NCBI RefSeq assembly: GCF_000613445.1
Contig: NZ_BAIZ01000007.1
Location: 41,298-105,297 of the forward strand
Reading direction: 5' to 3'
Length of the DNA stretch: 64,000 nt
From: Hoylesella shahii DSM 15611 = JCM 12083
Lineage (GTDB): Bacteria > Bacteroidota > Bacteroidia > Bacteroidales > Bacteroidaceae
Each line of letters begins with the position of its first letter. Position 1 is the first letter of the stretch. Shown here piece after piece: positions 8,924 through 18,612 of this stretch. The notes beneath the pieces are model-generated. The model did not search any database. It was not told the DNA's origin and saw nothing but the letters and a program-made list of their open reading frames with translations. A program made the translations under genes and the position numbers.

Positions 8924-9089
8924 ACACTTCTTTTTTTTAATTCGGGTGTTACCGACCTTAAAAAATGCGTCCTGATTTTGTATTTTTCTTATTACAGCCA
9001 TGTTCCCTCCCCCACATCATCGTGTTGACAGGATTGTTTGGCTGTTTTTGTGCTTTTTACTTTCACCACTCACACCTCTATAAACGCCG

Positions 9090-9155
9090 AAAAGGTTTGA
9101 AAACCACAGCGTGGCTTATATAAAAACTGCGCCACACGGTGTTTCCAAACCTTTT
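9090..9155 (-). terminator. Large terminator hairpin after GH109
   Basis: Perfect outer stem AAAAGGTTTG/CAAACCTTTT with a second inner stem GTGGC/GCCAC, about 80 nt downstream of the GH109 stop. The rest of the 8924-9237 gap shows no gene. Confidence 0.7.
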
Positions 9156-9237
9156 CTACATTTATATTTTTACTACACAGCCCTCTAACAAGAGCAACCT
9201 TTAGTTGCGCAAAGGCGTATTGTGCAGCATCGGGATT

Positions 9238-10795
9238 TTACTTCTTACCTTTTTTATTACCGCCTTTTTTATCCATCTTGGCCCAATATTTTGCGCCCTT
9301 AGCCTTAAGTTCGGCAGTGAAAGCTTTGGCATCGGCAAGCGCTTTAGCCTCATCTTCAGGCGAAGCGTATGCGTGTTTGTAACCCTTCACCTCGTTCCAA
9401 TGACCACGTGTAAAGTCGGGAACCTCTACGGGCAAGCATCCATTGTCCATCGAGATAGAGCCAAGTTCGGCCAAGCAGCACCATTCAGCCAGGTCGTACA
9501 CGTCCATATCGAGTGGCAAACCATTTTGCAAGCAATACACCAAGCGACTATCCATGATAAAGTCCATACCACCATGGCCACCAACTTCCTTCGCTTCGTC
9601 GCCATATTTTTTCACAATCGGACTAGTATAGCGTTCAACGAGTGCCTTCATATCGGCTTCTTTCAGGTATTCGTGTCCCGAGATCTTGTCGCTCGAAGCT
9701 TAACGCCAGCATCTTTCAAGTCGCTAGCCGAGAGTGCATAACCCTCTGTGGGGTATTTATTGGCAAAACCCTTTGTTCCCGTTAGCTGATACATGCGGTT
9801 ATAGGGTTGAGGAGTCATCACATTGTGGATAATTTCCATCACCTTACCCTGTTCGGTGCGAATAAGTGTTGTGGTTTGGTCGCCATTGCGGAAGTTTTCG
9901 CAAGCCTTACCATCAAATTTCTCAACCAGTTTTTTGCCGTTAAACGAATGTGTATCCATAGCAATAAGGGTGCGCATGCGGTCGCCACGATGGATGTTAA
10001 GCACCTGAGCGATGGGGCCTAGGCCATGTGTGGCATACACATCACCACGGAAATCCTTGTTATAACGCAAGCGCCAGCCCAGTTTGTCGTCGGGTCCGTT
10101 CTTCCAATAATGTTGCCAGTAGGGCGACAACTCGTGGCGATAAGCACCTTGTGCATAGATAACCTCACCGAAAAGTCCCTCTTGCGCCATGCGCAACGAG
10201 TTGAGTTCGAAGAAGTCGTAGCAGCAGTTTTCAAGAATCATGCAATGCAAACGACTTTTCTCGGATAGGTTTATCAGTTCCCAAATCTCGCGCATATTCA
10301 TTGCCGAAGGCACTTCGATGGCCACATGTTTGCCATTGAGGAGGGCTTCTTTGGCCACGAGGAAGTGGTGAATCCAGTCGGTGGCGATGTAAACAAGGTC
10401 GATGTCGGTGCGTTTGCACAAATCCTTATATCCGTTTTCGCCATAATAAACGTCGGCAGCAGGCATGCTAGCTTCTTCAAATACTTCTGACAGTCGTCTG
10501 CACGGTTCTTTTCATAGTCGCAAAGCGCCTTAATCTCGATGCCAGGGATGTGTGTCCAGCGTTCCACTGCACCAGGTCCACGCATACCAAGACCAACAAA
10601 GGCCACGCGCACCACCTTTAATTTAGGAGTTGCAAGATTGATAGCCGATTGTTGTCCGGCCTCTCTTTGAGGAACTTCGGTAACTAATGTGCCGTTAACG
10701 TTTTTGTAAGGCCAGTTAAACTGAGCCTTCATGGTTTGCGGAACCAGCATAAGGGCCGCAAGCGAAAGCTGTACAAGTAGTTTTTTGCGTAACAT
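9238..10795 (-). CDS. Secreted GH109 alpha-N-acetylgalactosaminidase (two -1 breaks)
   Basis: Three reading-frame pieces make one protein of about 519 residues if one base is restored near 10476 (K-K-A-S-M-PAADVYYGE) and one near 9702 (V-K-A-S-SDKISGHEYLKEADMK). Signal peptide from ATG 10795 (MLRKKLLVQLSLAALMLVP). A Rossmann NAD-binding domain follows (VAFVGLGMRGPGAVERW, CDYE, DLVYIATDWIHH, GKHVAIEVPSA), then the GH109 C-terminal domain with ILENCCYDFFELN, GAYRHEL and GGHGGMDF. GH109 enzymes use tightly bound NAD+ to remove terminal alpha-GalNAc, as on blood-group A and mucin O-glycans. Downstream of GH31 on the same strand. The breaks are probably sequence errors. Confidence 0.88.
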
Positions 10796-10848
10796 ATTTA
10801 AAGCTAATTTTAATTTAAGTCGTTGTATGCAGGGCATGATTGTTTCAG

Positions 10849-10856
10849 CAAAGGTA
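10849..10856 (-). promoter_or_regulatory. -7 box for GH109
   Basis: TACCTTTG on the minus strand, about 55 nt upstream of the ATG at 10795. It supports that start over longer in-frame ones further upstream. Confidence 0.6.
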
Positions 10857-10949
10857 ATAAATAATGTTATGAACATGCGCTTTTTTTTGAAAAAAACACT
10901 ATTCTTACCTTTGTTATGTACTTTAATATATGTTTTACACAACGCAATA

Positions 10950-10977
10950 CGCCCCGCTACGATTATCGAACGGGGCG
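10950..10977 (-). terminator. Possible terminator after GH31
   Basis: Seven-bp GC-rich stem CGCCCCG/CGGGGCG with a 14-nt loop, between the GH31 stop and the GH109 promoter. The U-run is poor, so it is a weak call. Confidence 0.4.
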
Positions 10978-11002
10978 CAAGGACTGTGCAAACACAGCGA
11001 GA

Positions 11003-12588
11003 TTAGAGTTTTTGGTAATAAGGAAGTCGGTTGAGTGGCACGTCGATAGTAATTGTTCGTCCGCCTTTCAACACTCGTCCGCGGTCGTCTTTCCATTTTC
11101 CAGGGGGCAAAACCACGGTTCGGCTATTGCCCGCATCAACCATCGGCGCCACCATATACTTATCACCAAGCATCCATTGGTCGACTATTTCGATGTAGCC
11201 TTGATGGGGATAAGCGTACTCAAGACTTTGAACAATGGGTTCGCCAGTGGCTGCCGACCTGCGCGCGCATTGCAAAATGTAGTGTCCGAAGGTGGCGTGA
11301 AGCTGCGCCATGGCCTTCACAGCCTGCAAATGCTGAGGGTTGAGAATGCGCCAAGGGGCAACCGAGAACTGCATCATTGGCATTAAGGCATGAACCTGGG
11401 CCGAGCGCACAATGAGTTTTTGGTCGAACTGACTGGCATCAATACCTAAAAAGGTGCCAAACGAGCCTCCACCAATCATATCAGGACAAGCGTAAGCATA
11501 ACCAAGCAACCTGCGGCTATCATGTCGGGGATGAGTAAGCGCACGGCCTGCCACGAATAATCTTTGTCGCCCAAGCGTTGCACCAATTCTTTTCCGCCCA
11601 TTTGCCAACCAGCTCGGTATTCGTTAAAGGGAAAAGCAAGACCAATTTCGGCCCAAGCGCGTGTGTGTTCTACCGAAGCTAGGCGTTTTCCGCCATACGA
11701 CACAAGGTCGGAACGATGGTAAAAATGATTATCGCCACCATCAAACTTAAACCCATCGATACCATAACGCTGCTGCACGTCGCGTAAGAGCGTCACAAAG
11801 TATTGACGAGCTTGAGGGTTGGTAAAGTCGTACACCGCACTTTGGCCGTTCCACCATTTGATGATAGCTGGCTGCGAAGTGGAATCATTCAGCAAATAGC
11901 CCTTTTCAGCGAGGTCGCGATACTCAGGAGAGTCGGCCGAAACAAACGGACACACCCACAACATCACCTTAAAACCCATCTCGTGCAAGCGTTTCACCAT
12001 GTAGGCAGGGTTGGGAAAACGGTCGGGTTTAAACTCGAAGTTGCCATAATGTCGCTGCCAGTTATCGTCTATCATAATAATTCCAGGCGGGAAACCATTC
12101 TTCACAATGTCTTCGGCATAAGCCAACACGTCTTTTTGATTTTGATTGTACATCAATTCTATCCACGTGTTGTATTGAGGCATGGTAAAAAACAAGCTAT
12201 CGGGCAATATTCCGCTCGGCGGGAAATGCTCGCGCATGGCCGACAAATAAGCTTCGCGAAGACTTGACCCACCAGTTTTAAGCTCTATTTCGGGCACAGG
12301 CGAGTCGAGATGCAGGTTGCCTTGGCTCACACTAAAGGTAAAAGGCTGGTTGCTCCATAGGTAGCGCCCTTTATTAGATATGAGCAGGGGCGAAACCTGA
12401 TTGTTGTCGTTGCGGTTGTAAAGATTAAACGGCGATAGTTCTTTGGCAAACGGCATTTTCGAACCTAAAGCCGTAGCCCCGCCCCACCAACGTTCGCCGG
12501 GCTGCGACTTGATGTCGATGATGTGCTGAGCATGAGAAACGAGCGCAAGAGCAAGCGCAAAAATGAGGGTAAGACTGCGTTGGTGCAT
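11003..12588 (-). CDS. Secreted glycoside hydrolase family 31 (one -1 break)
   Basis: About 528 residues when one base is restored near 11512 (GCAGG_TTGCTT, giving IPDMIAAG-LLGYAYACPDMIGGG). Signal peptide MHQRSLTLIFALALALVSHA from ATG 12588. The TIM barrel shows the GH31 features: IIMIDDNWQ, VMLWVCPFVS, YGIDGFKFDGGD (Asp nucleophile in KFD), CPDMIGGGSFGTF, HALMPMMQFSVAPWRI, and a C-terminal beta domain VLPPGKWKDDRG. GH31 members cleave alpha-linked Glc, Xyl, Gal or GalNAc; specificity cannot be set here. A GalNAc or Gal substrate would fit the neighbouring GH109. A 63-bp tandem duplication supplies a second in-frame ATG at 12651. Confidence 0.85.
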
Positions 12589-12697
12589 ATTCTTTTTGAG
12601 GAGTAAAGGTGTAAAGGAGTAAGTAAATAGGTTAAGACTGCGTTGGTGCATATTCTTTTTGAGGAGTATAAGGAGTAAAGGAGTAAGTAAATAAGTT
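12571..12697. repeat. 63-bp tandem duplication over the GH31 start codon and RBS
   Basis: Two head-to-tail copies (12571-12633 and 12634-12697) share GACTGCGTTGGTGCATATTC, that is the first codons, ATG and upstream region of GH31. Spacer sequence is a (GGAGTAA)n-like run that continues to about 12750. The 12588 start gives a clean signal peptide and is preferred. Confidence 0.85.
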
Positions 12698-12777
12698 AAA
12701 TGCTTTGGAGTGAAGAGTAAAGGAGTAAAGGAGTAAGGAGAAGGAATTAAGTAATTTGTGTGCGAGCGAATGAGACA

Positions 12778-12903
12778 TTATCTTCTATTTCGTGTGACTA
12801 CCGCGCGGTTCCCGCCCAATGCTTGAAGCGGCAAACACATCGCCGCCCCGCCTGCAATGAGCAATGCAGAGAAGCATAAATTTACTTCATGGCGTAATTT
12901 CAT
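12778..12903 (-). pseudogene. Possible remnant: signal-peptide-like 41-residue ORF
   Basis: From ATG 12903 the minus strand reads a short basic start, a hydrophobic stretch (LCFSALLIAGGAAMCLPL) and then stops after RAVVTRNRR. This looks like the first exported segment of a larger secreted protein that has lost its body, but a chance ORF is possible. Confidence 0.3.
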
Positions 12904-12966
12904 ACTGTTGTTTTTTAATATAGGATTTAGTTGAATGTCAAAAAATGCTTGTAAAATTAGAAACAT

Positions 12967-13804
12967 TCCGTAAATTCTAGTCTATTTTACCCAATCTTTT
13001 AATGTTTATAAACAGATATTTGATTTACTTGTAAACTAAATTATGAACAGTTATGCTGCCTTCAGCTTCTATAAAACGCGTATATTTCGAGCATAAACAT
13101 TTAAACAGGGTGCTATCTTGCCATGAAATAAAGTGTATTTGACAACATACAATTTGCAAAAGAATGTTTATCAACTAAAGTTTAAATGGCTTTTGAGCGA
13201 AATGAATTGTGCCTTAAGATATGCATACACTATTCTTTTTAGAACCATTTTTGGATATATTGCTCGTTTTTACCGAAAAAATCAAGATGCAGAACAATGA
13301 AGTTGGGGCATTCTCTGCCTCATTTTTAACGCTTTGCTCATGCAATTTCGCCAGCAACTGTGCATAAATAATCATAGAAAAGTAGGCTATCTTTATTCTA
13401 TATCAACCGAAGTTCAGGACAATTACCTACACTTTATGCGGGTGTTGACGGCCTTCGATTGGTATGTAATTTGTAAAATACACGGTAAACACCGCTGCCG
13501 GTTCAACTAGTAGTGACAAAGAGACAAGTATTGTTAACAAAAAAATTGCTAAATACATACTCGTACAACACATTTTTTATTGTTCACCTCGTCCTCCAGT
13601 TTGGCACATTTCGGCATTTTTGTGCAGCATTATTTATTTCGCTTTTTATTATATTATTATTGTATCTTATATCATATCAGTACTATTAGAAGAAATACGC
13701 CTTTCGCAAAATACGATATTTTGAAGCATTTATTAGAAATTTAAACTTATTTTGAATTGCAAAACAATCTTTTTTCTTATTTTAATGAAAAAAGAAAGGA
13801 AAAC
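12967..13804. other. Gene-free AT-rich stretch
   Basis: No ORF with family resemblance, no tRNA and no clear hairpin pair was found. Some segments (around 13400-13500) read like decayed coding sequence, but I cannot name a source. Confidence 0.5.
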
Positions 13805-13837
13805 ATTTGGAGGTTAAGTTACAAATATCTATCTTTG
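13805..13837 (+). promoter_or_regulatory. Full Bacteroidetes promoter with a long leader
   Basis: TTTG, a 20-nt spacer and TATCTTTG (13830-13837). The next gene starts only at 14219, so the leader would be about 370 nt. It holds hairpins CGCCAT/ATGGCG (13947-13965) and TCCGCT/AGCGGA (14161-14177). Confidence 0.6.
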
Positions 13838-14218
13838 CGATGTACTTAGTAATCTTTGCGAACTAAAACGCTAGATTAACTTGCAAATCGCGAAATAAAA
13901 AATCGCGAATCAACAACAAGGGACTTATACCTTGCCCTTACAACCGCCATTGAACACATGGCGAAAATGACGAACCAGAGAAAAATAATAAAAATACAAT
14001 AATATACAATCGAGGGACTTGTGTTTTAGCCACAAAAACAACCGTAAGGGAACGGATAAGAGCCACAAACAAAGACGCAAAACACAACTAAAGGCGAACA
14101 CAATATCCAAAAACGCATAACAAACTGGCGTAATGCTCGATTGACTATACCTCTCAATGCTCCGCTGAATGAGCGGACACCTAATATGTATTAAGTAAAT
14201 AATCTAAACTGATGTTGT

Positions 14219-14569
14219 ATGAAGAAGGTAGTATTGTTTGTTTTTATGTTACTGCAGCTATGGGCCTGCGGACAAGTAAAGTACAGAGAAGTGCTAAGCT
14301 TGGCCGATGAGTTCGTATCGAGCCTTGAAACGGACTACCAAAGCTACGGATTACTCGGAGGCGTAGACAAAATTCGATACACCAAGGATGGGCTTTACCA
14401 AGTATTTCCCATGGGAAGGCTCATCAATGTGAAAATCGATAGCATGGCCTCTGACAACGACTACGAACAATTGCGACAGGCCTTAGCCGCTCATTACTCC
14501 GATGATGGACGAGTGAAGCAAGTTTATCGATGCCACGCGGGCACGATAATGATAGACTGCCGCAACTAA
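14219..14569 (+). CDS. Small putative lipoprotein, unknown function
   Basis: 116 residues. MKKVVLFVFMLLQLWACGQ is a lipoprotein-type signal with a lipobox-like LWAC (Cys 17). The rest (YREVLSLADEFVSSL, GLYQVFPMGRLINVKIDS, AAHYSDDGRVKQVYRC) is soluble with no motif I recognise. It stands alone between a long untranslated leader and repeat copy B. Confidence 0.6.
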   Translation: MKKVVLFVFMLLQLWACGQVKYREVLSLADEFVSSLETDYQSYGLLGGVDKIRYTKDGLYQVFPMGRLINVKIDSMASDNDYEQLRQALAAHYSDDGRVKQVYRCHAGTIMIDCRN

Positions 14570-14980
14570 TTTAGTGTTACATACTGTTGTTTGAAGAAAG
14601 GGCGCGGCAGTAAAGCCACGCACGGAGGCACGCTAGTTTCTTTTTACATTTAGGTTACCTCTGGCGAGAACTCTATGTGTCGCGACCCTTCAATCTTTTT
14701 CTATGCCTTGCTGTTTGCTCTTATTCTTTTTCCAGTAAGGGGCTTTTTCTGTTTTCAAAGTTGTTTTTGGATGATGTTTATGGCGCATGATTGCTTGTTT
14801 TGCGCAGTGTTTTTGGTTTGTTTCACTGATAATGGCTAGCAAAACTGTTTTTAACGCTTGTGCTTCGTTTTGTTTTTCCTTTGCGCACTTAGGTTTTCTT
14901 CGTTGCTGATGGTCTGTTTAAGCTGTAATTTCTGTTCGTTTGGCCAGATTTGGGCCTAAATCTGTTAGGCATTCCGTGCT
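14570..14980. other. T-rich intergenic DNA, nothing recognised
   Basis: The plus strand is rich in short T-runs. No coding, tRNA or hairpin signal was found before repeat copy B begins. Confidence 0.5.
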
Positions 14981-15616
14981 TTGTAAAATATTTAGTATGA
15001 TTTTTAACACAAAAATCGAGGATTTTAGCAACCAACCACCTACCAGCTCGCAAATAATCAATTCTCGCAGAGGTTTGACAGTGTGAAAAACTCACTTCAC
15101 TAACAAAGGTTGACTAAACGACTTTTCTGTGAAATAAACCGTATTTTTCACGACTTTTGGTGCGTTTTGCAGCAAAATGCATAGCTAAATGCAGCAAAAC
15201 GCAGTGCTAACTCCTACAAAACGCAGTGCTAACTCCTACTAAATGCAAGGCTAACTCCTACTAAACGCAAAGCATTTTGGTGCTAAACGCAGAACAGAAT
15301 GGTGTGTTTTGTAATATTTTGGCCAACTTCTTATCTCAGGAACAATAAAAAAACGCGTGTTTTTGGTCGTAAAAACGACGTAAAAAGGGGGTTTTAGCAC
15401 CTAAAAGTCGGTTTTGAGACGATGAAAAAATGGCTATCATTCTCAAAATAGAAAGGCTATTTGGTGCTAAATGGCTTGTTTGCGCTAAAAATCGACGCAA
15501 AACAAAACGCAAAATGGAGAAAAATGAGGCAAAACAGCGGTGTTTTAGTAGATTTTTTCTCTAGAATGTATTGCACCCAAAGGACCATTTGTAATGTTTT
15601 ATTACTCTCGTTAACA
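14981..15616 (+). repeat. 636-bp dispersed repeat, copy B
   Basis: Same landmarks as copy A in the same order: TTGTAAAATATT...TTTTTAACA at the left, AATAATCAATTCTCGC, thirteen 11-bp units at 15164-15306, TTTTTTCTCTAGAATG, and TTGTAATG...GTTAACA at the right. Length differs from copy A by one base. Located between the 14219 gene and the convergent tRNA-Asn. Confidence 0.85.
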
Positions 15617-15689
15617 CTTTGCAGGTACAAAAGAGCCTATTATCCTAAAGTCTTAAGTTGGACTTAGATTTAAAACAAACCGGTCAATA

Positions 15690-15870
15690 GAATCAAAACA
15701 AATTTTGTTTTATTGTAGAGTAGATAGCCAGTCTTTGTAACGCAGGCGTAGCGAGCTATGCCGAGTTGCAAAAACAGACAAGATGCCGACTAGAAAATAA
15801 AAGATGTTAGGAAACAACACTAAACAAGAATTTTGGAAACACTGGGGTTTGATGACCGATTGGGGTTTAA
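15690..15870 (+). repeat. Second dispersed repeat, copy 1 (promoter plus gene-start remnant)
   Basis: About 170 bp shared with 25857-26036: TTTTGTTTTATTGT, TCTTTGTAACGCAGGCGTA, AGTTGCAAA, GAAAATAAAAGATGTTAGGA, then GATGACCGATTGGGGTT. From the ATG it reads NNTKQEFWKHWGLMTDWGLK and then stops after ~35 codons. It looks like the promoter, leader and first codons of a gene whose body is gone. Confidence 0.7.
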
Positions 15871-16433
15871 AATTGGCCTTATCCAGCAGCCATATTTCGA
15901 CCTAGCCACACCCCTCCAAAGATTTGATTGAGATTAAACCCCAATTGATTGTTATGCGACTTACCCCACATTTTTATATTGTATTCATTCCTTCGAGTTC
16001 ATTTCTCTTGGGTTTATCAACATTTGTCCGTCTTATACTGTTAGCGTAGTACATTACTTATTATAGAAACACCCCCGTTATTATTGCTCGCGCCATTACC
16101 ATGCTATTGCATGAACAACAAATGAAGCCTCAAACATCGTGCATCGAAATAAAAAATCGCTAGTATATTGGCCTTATATCCTATCAAATTTCGGAGAAAA
16201 GACAAATGCGCACCTCATTATTCGTCCTGCAACTAGTTCTTTTTTAACCTCAACATGGCGTAAGATAAAACAAAAAGATACTGGTAATGCACTATCAATT
16301 TTCAACTCAAACCTGCTAAAAACATCGCGCTAAACCCTTCAAAAACAATCAACAACCAGTGCAAAAACACAATCTCAATCGGCAGCCAGCATCGTGTAAA
16401 CCTCTGAAAAAGAGGCCTTCACCAGCATAAAAC
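15871..16433. other. Gene-free stretch before tRNA-Asn
   Basis: Only short ORFs with no family resemblance. Nothing else recognised. Confidence 0.5.
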
Positions 16434-16463
16434 AAAAAAGGGACTACCGAAGTAATCCCTTTT
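16434..16463 (-). terminator. Terminator of tRNA-Asn
   Basis: Stem AAAAGGGA/TCCCTTTT with a CGAA-type loop. On the minus strand it ends in six T directly after the tRNA. Confidence 0.85.
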
Positions 16464-16464
16464 G

Positions 16465-16538
16465 CGCTTCAAGATGGGCTTGAACCAACGACCCCCTGAT
16501 TAACAGTCAGGTGCTCTAACCAACTGAGCTATTGAAGC
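16465..16538 (-). tRNA. tRNA-Asn (GTT)
   Basis: 74-nt cloverleaf on the minus strand: acceptor GCTTCAA/TTGAAGC, D-arm AGCTCAGTTGGTTAGAGC, anticodon stem CTGAC...ATCAG with GTT, T-arm TTGGTTCAAGCCCA, discriminator G. CCA is not encoded. Confidence 0.95.
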
Positions 16539-16558
16539 TTTTTGCTTGTTTGCGGTTG

Positions 16559-16590
16559 CAAAGGTACAACGTTTATTTTAAACCTCCAAA
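16559..16590 (-). promoter_or_regulatory. Promoter of tRNA-Asn
   Basis: TACCTTTG (16559-16566) on the minus strand with TTTG exactly 20 nt upstream. Confidence 0.75.
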
Positions 16591-16670
16591 CATTTTCGCA
16601 AAAAAAATTGATTTTGAGTGATTTTATAATAAAATAATGACAAAGTTTACGCTAGCTAATCTTAATATCG

Positions 16671-16678
16671 TAATTTTG
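16671..16678 (+). promoter_or_regulatory. -7 box for the S41 protease
   Basis: TAATTTTG, 24 nt before ATG 16703. An in-frame ATG at 16637 lies upstream of this box and cannot be used from this promoter, so the start is 16703. Confidence 0.6.
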
Positions 16679-16702
16679 CGTTACAGAACAAACCTATTTA
16701 CA

Positions 16703-18391
16703 ATGAGGAAGACATTCATCGCATTATGCGTTGCCGCTTTCGCATCTTCGGCTGCGGCTCAAAAAGAACAAGACCACAATTTTAATGTGGCCAAGAACCT
16801 TAACATTTTTAACGCTATCTACAAGAACCTCGACATGATGTACGTAGACACGCTTGATGCCGACCTAACCGTTGGTACTGGCGTGAATGCCATGCTCAAA
16901 GCATTGGACCCCTACACCGTGTATTACCCTGAAGACAAGGTGAAAGACCTTAAATTCATGATTACAGGAAAGTATGGAGGTATTGGCGCACTTATCAAAT
17001 ACAACAGTCAGCTCAAGCGGGTAACCATCGACGAACCTTATGAGAATATGCCTGCAGCTGAAGTTGGACTAAAAAAGGGCGATATCATATTGAGTATTGA
17101 CAACGAGGACATGACAAAAAAGGACCAAGGTTATGTTAGCGACCACCTTAGAGGCGACCCCGGAACTAGCTTTATCCTACAAATAAAACGACCCTCTACG
17201 GGTAAGGTTATGAAATTTAAGGTGGTAAGAAAAGCCATCCAGTCGCCTGCCGTTCCTTATTATGGTATGCAAGCCAATGGCGTGGGTTATATCAACCTTT
17301 CTGGTTTCACCGAAAACTGCTCGCGAGAAGTGCGTAGAGCCTTCCTCGACCTTAAACAACAGGGCATGAAAAGCTTGGTATTCGACCTTCGCGGCAATGG
17401 AGGTGGCTCGGAATCTGAAGCGGTAAACATCGTCAACATGTTCGTTCCTAAAGGAAAACTCATCGTCTCGAACCGCGGAAAGATGCAACGCTCTAACTAT
17501 GAATACCGCACTCAGGTGGAACCTCTCGACACAGTGATGCCTGTTGTGGTGCTGGTAGACGGCAATTCGGCTAGCGCTAGCGAAATTACTTGCGGCTCTT
17601 TGCAAGACCTTGACAGGGCTGTGGTGTTAGGAACAAGAACATTTGGCAAAGGTTTGGTGCAAATGACAATGGACCTTCCTTATAATTCGGCACTAAAACT
17701 AACAACTGCCAAATACTATATTCCAAGCGGACGATGTATCCAAGCCATCAACTATAAACATAATAATGGTGGAACGAAGGAGCATGTACCCGACTCGCTT
17801 ACCAAAGTTTTCTACACAGCTAACGGCCGACCCGTGCGAGATGGTGGTGGTATTATGCCCGATGTGGAGGTTAAAGCCGACACGCTGCCCAATATTGCGT
17901 TCTACTTGGCTGGCATTAAAGACTCTAACGAAGTGTTGCTTAACTATCAATTGGATTACATCGCAAAGCATCCCACTATCGCACAACCCGAAAAATTCGT
18001 GATAACCGATGCCGAATACGATGAGTTTAAACAACGCGTACTCAACACTAAGTTCACATACGACCGCGAAAGTGAGAAGTTTTTGAAGGAACTTGTTAAG
18101 CTGGCTAAGTTCGAAGGCTATTACGACGATGCCAAAAACGAGTTTAATGCACTTGAAAAGAAATTGAGTCATAACATCGCTAAAGACCTCGACATCAATA
18201 AAGAGGCTGTTAAAAGACTCATTGCCGATGGTATTATCCCTGTATACTACTTCCAAAAGGGGCGCATTAGGCATTCGCTGGTTGACGATAAGCAGATGAA
18301 AGCCGCACTTGAAGTACTGGCCGACTCGAAGAGATACGCCAGTTTGCTAAAGCCTCAACCTAAGACTACACCCGCAAAAACTAAAAAATAA
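16703..18391 (+). CDS. S41-family C-terminal processing peptidase
   Basis: 562 residues with signal peptide MRKTFIALCVAAFASSAAAQ. A short helical N-terminus leads to a PDZ domain (~90-180: IDEPYENMPAAEVGLKKGDI) and the S41 catalytic core. DLRGNGGGSESEAV, DGNSASASEIT (nucleophile Ser) and GTRTFGKGLVQ (general-base Lys) are all intact. The last ~140 residues are a charged helical tail. CtpA/Tsp enzymes in the periplasm trim C-termini of envelope proteins and of peptidoglycan hydrolases. It has its own promoter and ends at a strong terminator, so it is transcribed alone. Confidence 0.93.
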   Translation: MRKTFIALCVAAFASSAAAQKEQDHNFNVAKNLNIFNAIYKNLDMMYVDTLDADLTVGTGVNAMLKALDPYTVYYPEDKVKDLKFMITGKYGGIGALIKYNSQLKRVTIDEPYENMPAAEVGLKKGDIILSIDNEDMTKKDQGYVSDHLRGDPGTSFILQIKRPSTGKVMKFKVVRKAIQSPAVPYYGMQANGVGYINLSGFTENCSREVRRAFLDLKQQGMKSLVFDLRGNGGGSESEAVNIVNMFVPKGKLIVSNRGKMQRSNYEYRTQVEPLDTVMPVVVLVDGNSASASEITCGSLQDLDRAVVLGTRTFGKGLVQMTMDLPYNSALKLTTAKYYIPSGRCIQAINYKHNNGGTKEHVPDSLTKVFYTANGRPVRDGGGIMPDVEVKADTLPNIAFYLAGIKDSNEVLLNYQLDYIAKHPTIAQPEKFVITDAEYDEFKQRVLNTKFTYDRESEKFLKELVKLAKFEGYYDDAKNEFNALEKKLSHNIAKDLDINKEAVKRLIADGIIPVYYFQKGRIRHSLVDDKQMKAALEVLADSKRYASLLKPQPKTTPAKTKK

Positions 18392-18406
18392 ACACATACT
18401 TAACGC

Positions 18407-18444
18407 TTTTGGGGGCGCGGGCAAATGGCCTTGCGCCCCCAAAA
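18407..18444. terminator. Strong terminator after the S41 protease
   Basis: Stem GGGGGCGC/GCGCCCCC flanked by TTTT and AAAA, extending the stem to 12 bp, with a 14-nt loop. The symmetric flanks would work on either strand. Confidence 0.85.
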
Positions 18445-18612
18445 TGTGTTAATAACTAACGCCAAAGGGTGCACTAGACTAATGGTGAAACGTTCCTTCG
18501 CCACACGCCTCCTTATATATAAGGTGAGACCAACGAACGATAACTCCTGCAGACGGCTTGCAACCATACATCAACAAGCCACAAACCACAACACTATACA
18601 TTCCTCTTCGCA

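Noticed and set aside
10906..10913. TACCTTTG on the plus strand between GH31 and GH109
   Set aside because: It fits the -7 box but faces no gene; probably chance.
13925..14110. 61-codon minus-strand ORF
   Set aside because: Lies antisense in the leader of the 14219 gene, with no start signals.
16139..16333. 64-codon plus-strand ORF
   Set aside because: No ribosome-binding context, no family pattern, and located in a gene-free gap.
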